Assembly (NCBI GenBank): GCA_045648985.1
Contig: JAZROZ010000020.1
Location: 1 to 51,439 of the forward strand
DNA: 51,439 nt
Direction: 5' to 3'
Origin: SIG437 sp045648985
GTDB taxonomy: Bacteria; Bacillota; Clostridia; UBA1381; UBA9506
Shown piece after piece: positions 47,299-51,439 of the stretch (position 1 is its first letter; every line of letters starts with the position of its first letter). The notes beneath the pieces are model-generated. The model did no database searches. It was not told the origin of the DNA and saw only the letters and a list, made by a program, of their open reading frames with translations. Both the position numbers and the translations under genes were made by a program.

Positions 47299-48560
47299 AT
47301 CGTTTCCTCCTTAATCTTTTTCTTTGTTTTAACAAGATATAAATTAAATAGTAAAAATCCTGCCCCAAGAATTAAAAACACAACTCCTCTTGCTGAAAGG
47401 GGCAATTCACTGTCAAAGAAACGCAAAACAATCAGCGTACATAAGGTTACCATACCAACATTTGCATTATATAAATCAATTTTTCTTACTCCGTCAAATA
47501 TACACAATATACTTAATACGAACAAAATCAAATTACAAACAACCATAAAAATCACATCAAAAGGAGATTCTGTTAAACTAAAAATGCACCATACTCCACG
47601 AAGAATAAGTAATACAACGATTGCTATAGAGAACAAACAGTATTTTTTTGCTATAATATTTTTTAAGAAAAATGCTATTGCAAAAAGTATCAGTAAGATA
47701 GTCATTATCAAAAAGACTATGCTGTCAAATTCTGCATTATATCCCCATAATCCTTGATATGTAAAAACAAATGATAAAATAAGAAAACATAGTTTGCCAA
47801 CACCCGAAAAAACAGGCTCGCATCCCTTTAATATCGGAGATGAAGAAAGAAGCAACAAAGCAAATCCATAAAGAATAAGTGATAAATCACAATCACATTT
47901 TAAAGCCGATACCAGAATTAATACAAAGGCAGAAATTACAGTAATTAATGATAGATAAGTACTTTTGCCACCTTTACTGCGACATTTGTTCAAAGCAAAT
48001 AACGCCCCTATGGCAAACATCATTATTGATATAACAATTCCAAGTTCATCAGAAAAATATATACCACCATTAATGGATGTCCAATAGTAAATAATTAAAG
48101 GAGAAATAGCATTCATTACCAACATGGTTGGTAAAAACAGTATACCACACACAAGCAGATAGTTAGTGAAATCTCCAGGAAGATGAAAAATCTGACCAAC
48201 TAGTGCGATTGATGCAAAAACCCCCGCCATATTTAGAAGAGCCGCACTTTCGCGAAATGCAACACTAGTCATTTTATACTTGTATACATATAACACAACA
48301 ACTTGAGATATTAAAAGCGGTAAAAATCCTATAAAAGTCTTAACAGATATAGGCAAAGAATACCACCAGTTATTTGCACTTACAAGAACTATGCCCATAC
48401 CTATAAGCAGCGAGCCGATAATTGAAAACAGCACAATTAAAAGACCTATACTTTTCTTAGGTTGATACATTGTTCTCAACATATTGGCTGTTTCTTCGCT
48501 GACAATTTGTCTTTCTTGCCAACTTTCTATTTCTTTCAGTATCCATTTTTCTTTTTTCAT
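47295..48560 (-). CDS. DUF2157 membrane protein
   Basis: This 421-residue protein has a soluble N-terminal region of about 40 residues (LKEIESWQERQIVSEETANMLRTMY) typical of DUF2157, then about 11-12 membrane helices. It is paired with the GDYXXLXY protein by translational coupling. No transport or enzymatic motif is visible. Ribosome site AAGGAGGA precedes ATG. A family C repeat supplies a TTGACA hexamer about 50 bp upstream with a plausible -10 (AATATT, 17-nt spacer). Confidence 0.87.
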   Translation of the reverse strand: MKKEKWILKEIESWQERQIVSEETANMLRTMYQPKKSIGLLIVLFSIIGSLLIGMGIVLVSANNWWYSLPISVKTFIGFLPLLISQVVVLYVYKYKMTSVAFRESAALLNMAGVFASIALVGQIFHLPGDFTNYLLVCGILFLPTMLVMNAISPLIIYYWTSINGGIYFSDELGIVISIMMFAIGALFALNKCRSKGGKSTYLSLITVISAFVLILVSALKCDCDLSLILYGFALLLLSSSPILKGCEPVFSGVGKLCFLILSFVFTYQGLWGYNAEFDSIVFLIMTILLILFAIAFFLKNIIAKKYCLFSIAIVVLLILRGVWCIFSLTESPFDVIFMVVCNLILFVLSILCIFDGVRKIDLYNANVGMVTLCTLIVLRFFDSELPLSARGVVFLILGAGFLLFNLYLVKTKKKIKEETI

Positions 48561-48601
48561 AAAAATTCCTCCTTTTTCTACAATATTTTACATTTTCTCA
48601 C

Positions 48602-48757
48602 TCGTGTCAAGACAGGTGAACAGTGAATAATAGGACCTACTATTTTTCCCTTAATTTTTTCACTGCTTTTTTCTGAACAAAACTCCTTAGAACCCGCGAG
48701 AATACTGGATTTTCTCGCTCCCGATAGTATATGTAAATATCAAAATCGGCAAACTAT
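48602..48757 (-). repeat. Family C element, copy C3
   Basis: TCGTGTCAAGACAGGTGAAC, TAATAGGACCTACTA, the GCGAGAATAC..TTCTCGC hairpin, CCGATAGTATATG and GGCAAACTA are all present. The far end seen in C2 and C4 (ATTGTATGGAC..) is missing and the RhuM gene stop follows within 10 bp. It lies between RhuM and DUF2157 genes. Confidence 0.8.
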
Positions 48758-48766
48758 TATATTAAA

Positions 48767-49744
48767 TTATTCTTCATCTGAATTTTGAGTCAGCATTTTA
48801 ATCGCTTTGTCAAAGTCACTTTCCAACTGTTTCATTTCTCTTTCGCGATAAATTTCAAATTTTTTTTCTGCTTTTTCTATTGCCTGTTTATGTGATATGT
48901 TTCCTTTTCCTTCAAGTAATTTTCTTTTGTTTGAAATTATTTGGTTGTCAAGTGCCTCTACCCAATCCTGCATAGACATATGTATCTGTTCCAAAGCTTG
49001 AAATTCTGCAAAATCAAGGAATTGTGAAACAAGCAGATTTAACCTCTGCAATTCTATTTCCGAAAGATAATTCTTTGCAATTTTAACATCATCCTTTGTT
49101 ATATAGTTACCTTTGAAATTAGTCATTCCTACAAGTGGTTTTTCATTATCTACACGCTCATAAATAACTTCTGCAGCAGTATGCTCGTGAACTGCAAAAT
49201 GCAACTTATTCTGAACAGTAGCAAAAAATGCTTTTGTCAAATCCGAACGGGGATCATAATCGGTAGCAGTAGCGTAAATGTCAGTAATCTGCTGATAGAA
49301 ATTCCTTTCTGATGAACGAATATCACGAATACGCTGCAATAATTCTCTGAAATATCTATTTCCGCCCTGCTTTAAACGTTCGTCATCCATTGCAAAACCT
49401 TTTTGCATATATTCGTGCAATCTTTCGGTCGCCCATCTTCTGAACCTGGTTGCGACCTGAGACTGAATTCTATAACCAAGCGCAATAATCATATCAAGAT
49501 TATAATGTGCTGTGTTATAATTTTTCCCATCAGAAGCAGTTGTTCGGAATTTCCGAACAACTGAAGCTTCATCCAATTCTCCATCTGCCAATATATTTTT
49601 TATATGTTCGCTTATATTTGATTTGCTTGTCTGATAAAGCTCGGTAATTTGTGCCTGCGTAAGCCACAAATCATCTTCAGAAAAACGAACTGAAACTTTC
49701 GTTATTCCGTTGTTGTCCTGATAAATAACCATATTATCATTCAT
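48767..49744 (-). CDS. RhuM-family protein
   Basis: This 325-residue protein has an N-terminal winged-helix-like part (VSVRFSEDDLWLTQAQITELYQTSKSNISEHIKNIL). The family core reads VVRKFRTTASDGKNYNTAHYNLDMIIALGYRIQSQVATRFRRWATERLHEYMQKGFAMDDERL, and the C-terminus is Lys/Glu-rich and helical. RhuM was first noted on a Salmonella pathogenicity island and is common on mobile elements; biochemical function is unknown, though a toxin- or antirepressor-like role is often suggested. It is complete and flanked by family C repeats on both sides. Confidence 0.92.
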   Translation of the reverse strand: MNDNMVIYQDNNGITKVSVRFSEDDLWLTQAQITELYQTSKSNISEHIKNILADGELDEASVVRKFRTTASDGKNYNTAHYNLDMIIALGYRIQSQVATRFRRWATERLHEYMQKGFAMDDERLKQGGNRYFRELLQRIRDIRSSERNFYQQITDIYATATDYDPRSDLTKAFFATVQNKLHFAVHEHTAAEVIYERVDNEKPLVGMTNFKGNYITKDDVKIAKNYLSEIELQRLNLLVSQFLDFAEFQALEQIHMSMQDWVEALDNQIISNKRKLLEGKGNISHKQAIEKAEKKFEIYREREMKQLESDFDKAIKMLTQNSDEE

Positions 49745-49801
49745 AGCTTTATACCTCTTTTTCTCATATTTTTACCTTTTTTCCTGGCATTCAACAAAAT
49801 T

Positions 49802-49995
49802 TTTACTCGTGTCAAGTCAGGAGAACAGTGAATAATAGGACCTACTATTTTTTCCTGATTTTTTCAACTGATTTTTCCCGAGCGCTTTTCTTTAGAACCC
49901 GCGAGAATACTGGATTTTCTCGCTCCCGATAGTATATGTAAATATCAAAATCGGCAAACTAATCTTTTAAATTGTATGGACATGACACGAGTAAA
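49802..49995 (-). repeat. Family C element, copy C4 (most complete)
   Basis: The two ends are inverted repeats, TTTACTCGTGTCAAGTC (49802-49818) and GACATGACACGAGTAAA (49979-49995), 16 of 17 matching. Between them lie the dyad TAATAGG-A-CCTACTA, the hairpin GCGAGAATAC..TTCTCGC and CCGATAGTATATG..GGCAAACTAA. Read toward RhuM it offers TTGACA about 65 bp before the start. The rest of the gap to the C69 gene (to 50032) holds palindrome CCAGG-AGA-CCTGG, probably that gene's terminator. Confidence 0.85.
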
Positions 49996-50032
49996 CACCC
50001 AGGAGACCTGGCGCCTTGTGTCTCCCTTGTGT

Positions 50033-51406
50033 TCAAAAATCAAACATCGGTATTTGTGCATATTCCATATATTTTTCAATTGCTTCTTTCTGCCGTCCGT
50101 ACAAGCCTCCTTTGTTTTTTACAATATCTGACAGTCGTTTAGCCTCTGTTTTTGCAAAATCATAGAGGATTTCCGTACATTCTTGCGTAACGGAACGAAG
50201 CAACGCCTTACTTTCATCCTGATTTCCGTCCCTGAACAAGTGTTTGGCTTTTTTCTCAGCCTCTTCTGCCTTTCGTACAAACCGATTCTCCAGTTCTTTC
50301 AGTTTCGTTCTAATATCATCGGCAAAAACCTCTTCATCAATGGTAATAAGCAGGCTCAAACGCTTTACCTGCCACCACAGAGATTTTTCATCAAACAGCT
50401 TGTCTGCACGCTCCATCTTTTCGGGTAGTGCTGTCATATACACCGGAATATAAGCAGATAAACACGGTTGCACCGGTGCGTAGCGCGCAATGACTCCTAT
50501 TTCATCATCATAGCGGGCCAAAAGCGAAGCTGATGTTTCACTTTCACCCCAATCACGCATATGCATACAAATACTAATAAACGTTCCGGTTGTTTCACCA
50601 AAACGCTCGGATATAATCTCGTCATCAAAGTGATCCCGTAAAATATGTGCAAGAGAATCAAAATCATGAACATCCTTTTGCGCCAAAAGCTTATTGAGCC
50701 TGCGAAATCTTTGCACGCCAAAAGGTTGTCCCACTAATCTTCCGGAATATGCTTTAGCAAAATCAAACGGCTCATCAGGTGCGAGCCACCGTTTTTCTTT
50801 TGCTATTTTTTGAGCATTTTCAGACATCATATCTATATCTTGTCTTATAGAATAACAATTTGAAATTCCTTGCATGGTATTAACTTGTTTTGCAACCCAT
50901 TCGCGACCTGCTGTTTCCAAAATCCAACATTCATTTTTATCCATAATGATAAAGCTGTTTTCATATGTCCGTTCTGTTAAAGCGCTTGCATTTGCTTTTT
51001 GACCATATTTTGTGAGCAAACCGGTAATAACGCAAATCGCCTCTTGGGCCGTCGCCCCACGCTCTAAGCCAAGGCGCAACAAATCCATACCTAAAATTCC
51101 ATCTTCTGACTCAGGTTCCATTCGCGAACCCTCAGCTTCATTACCAATAACCACACCTTTTTCGTTGTAACCCATTTCGAAACCCCATATCCAATAAGGT
51201 CTTGAGCCAACAACAGAATAGGTCTTAGGTGCCTGCGGAATTGCAACATGCGTGGTTTGAACTATAGTGCCCTCGGCATATTCCTTACCCACATAAAAGC
51301 ACAAGGGCTGCGGTTCACCTGTCGGTCTGTCACTGTTCTTTGCTAAAATATTGCTTCCATATCGAGAACAAGAAGCATGAATCACCATTGTATCACAAGA
51401 AAACAT
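50033..51406 (-). CDS. C69-family dipeptidase
   Basis: This 457-residue Ntn-hydrolase of the PepD/C69 family opens MFSCDTMVIHASCSRYGSNILAKNSDRP. The Cys before DT is the expected N-terminal nucleophile after processing, and NSDR is conserved. Further markers are PYWIWGFEMGYNEKGVVIGNEA, LLRLGLERGATAQEA and FIIMDKNECWILETAGREWVAK. It hydrolyses dipeptides or related amide bonds. I choose ATG 51406 (GGGAG 8 nt upstream, placing Cys at position 4) rather than ATG 51424. The promoter lies outside the window. Confidence 0.9.
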   Translation of the reverse strand: MFSCDTMVIHASCSRYGSNILAKNSDRPTGEPQPLCFYVGKEYAEGTIVQTTHVAIPQAPKTYSVVGSRPYWIWGFEMGYNEKGVVIGNEAEGSRMEPESEDGILGMDLLRLGLERGATAQEAICVITGLLTKYGQKANASALTERTYENSFIIMDKNECWILETAGREWVAKQVNTMQGISNCYSIRQDIDMMSENAQKIAKEKRWLAPDEPFDFAKAYSGRLVGQPFGVQRFRRLNKLLAQKDVHDFDSLAHILRDHFDDEIISERFGETTGTFISICMHMRDWGESETSASLLARYDDEIGVIARYAPVQPCLSAYIPVYMTALPEKMERADKLFDEKSLWWQVKRLSLLITIDEEVFADDIRTKLKELENRFVRKAEEAEKKAKHLFRDGNQDESKALLRSVTQECTEILYDFAKTEAKRLSDIVKNKGGLYGRQKEAIEKYMEYAQIPMFDF

Positions 51407-51439
51407 ATAAATTTCTCCCTTCAATTATTTGTAATAATT

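Noticed and set aside
45607..49995. Family C repeats as integron attC sites
   Set aside because: Spacing between genes fits a cassette array, but the GTTRRRY/RYYYAAC core pairs of attC are not seen, no integron integrase is present in the window and the full copy has MITE-like terminal inverted repeats.

Overview
The window reads as chromosome of a low-GC, spore-forming, anaerobic Clostridia-type Firmicute. The evidence is strong AAGGAGG-type ribosome sites, sigma-A promoters, a YunB sporulation gene, ferrous-iron uptake by FeoAB with a FeoB-associated cysteine-rich peptide, methylglyoxal synthase and an infC-rpmI-rplT operon. I cannot name the genus from sequence alone. All calls come from reading motifs, gene order and lengths; no database search was run.

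Layout. 1-141: right end of an IS3-family element. 193-5607: an AraC regulator, an ECF-transporter S component (opposite strand) and a complete sugar-type ABC importer (double ATPase, permease, lipoprotein). 5996-19243: a compact one-directional phage-particle cluster (terminase, portal, scaffold, capsid, connectors, tail tube, Gp15, host-recognition proteins, amidase, holin, short tape-measure-like protein, Dit, Tal). It has no recognisable integrase, repressor, excisionase or att site, and is followed by a plasmid-type RepA/DUF6017 initiator (19521-20348). 20382-28705 (minus): ilvB-ilvN-leuA-leuC-leuD-leuB-coaD-yunB. 29177-30652: secreted transglutaminase-like protein. 30978-33597: feoA-feoB-Cys-rich peptide under apparent DtxR-type iron boxes. 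33737-34598 (minus): three-gene phage-like cassette. 34919-35740: Mrp/NBP35 ATPase. 36048-38879 (minus): DUF4430 lipoprotein, ligA, mgsA. 39283-41535: an orphan FeoA-like gene divergent from a SulP anion transporter. 41695-41771: tRNA-Thr(GGT). 42054-43193: infC (AUU start), rpmI, rplT. 43462-51406 (minus): phosphopantetheinyl transferase, TRIC-type membrane protein, SDR, then Bro-type antirepressor, GDYXXLXY/DUF2157 pair, RhuM and C69 dipeptidase.

The window is rich in dispersed intergenic repeats. Family A (seven copies, about 225-265 bp when complete) sits directly after stop codons, always in the orientation of the upstream gene. It has terminal inverted repeats and an internal hairpin whose stem covaries between copies, and at three genes the element's left end supplies the stop codon. 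Family B (three copies) is a palindrome-rich element; one copy interrupts the leu operon. Family C (four copies, same orientation, 45607-49995) separates the accessory genes at the right end and places a TTGACA hexamer upstream of three of them. A 273-bp nested-inverted-repeat element (28828-29100) lies upstream of ilvB.

The two most interesting signals are: (1) the 13-kb integrase-less particle cluster with an adjacent replication initiator, which could be a gene-transfer-agent-like or PBSX-like system, or a decayed phage-plasmid; and (2) the structured, stop-codon-proximal family A elements.
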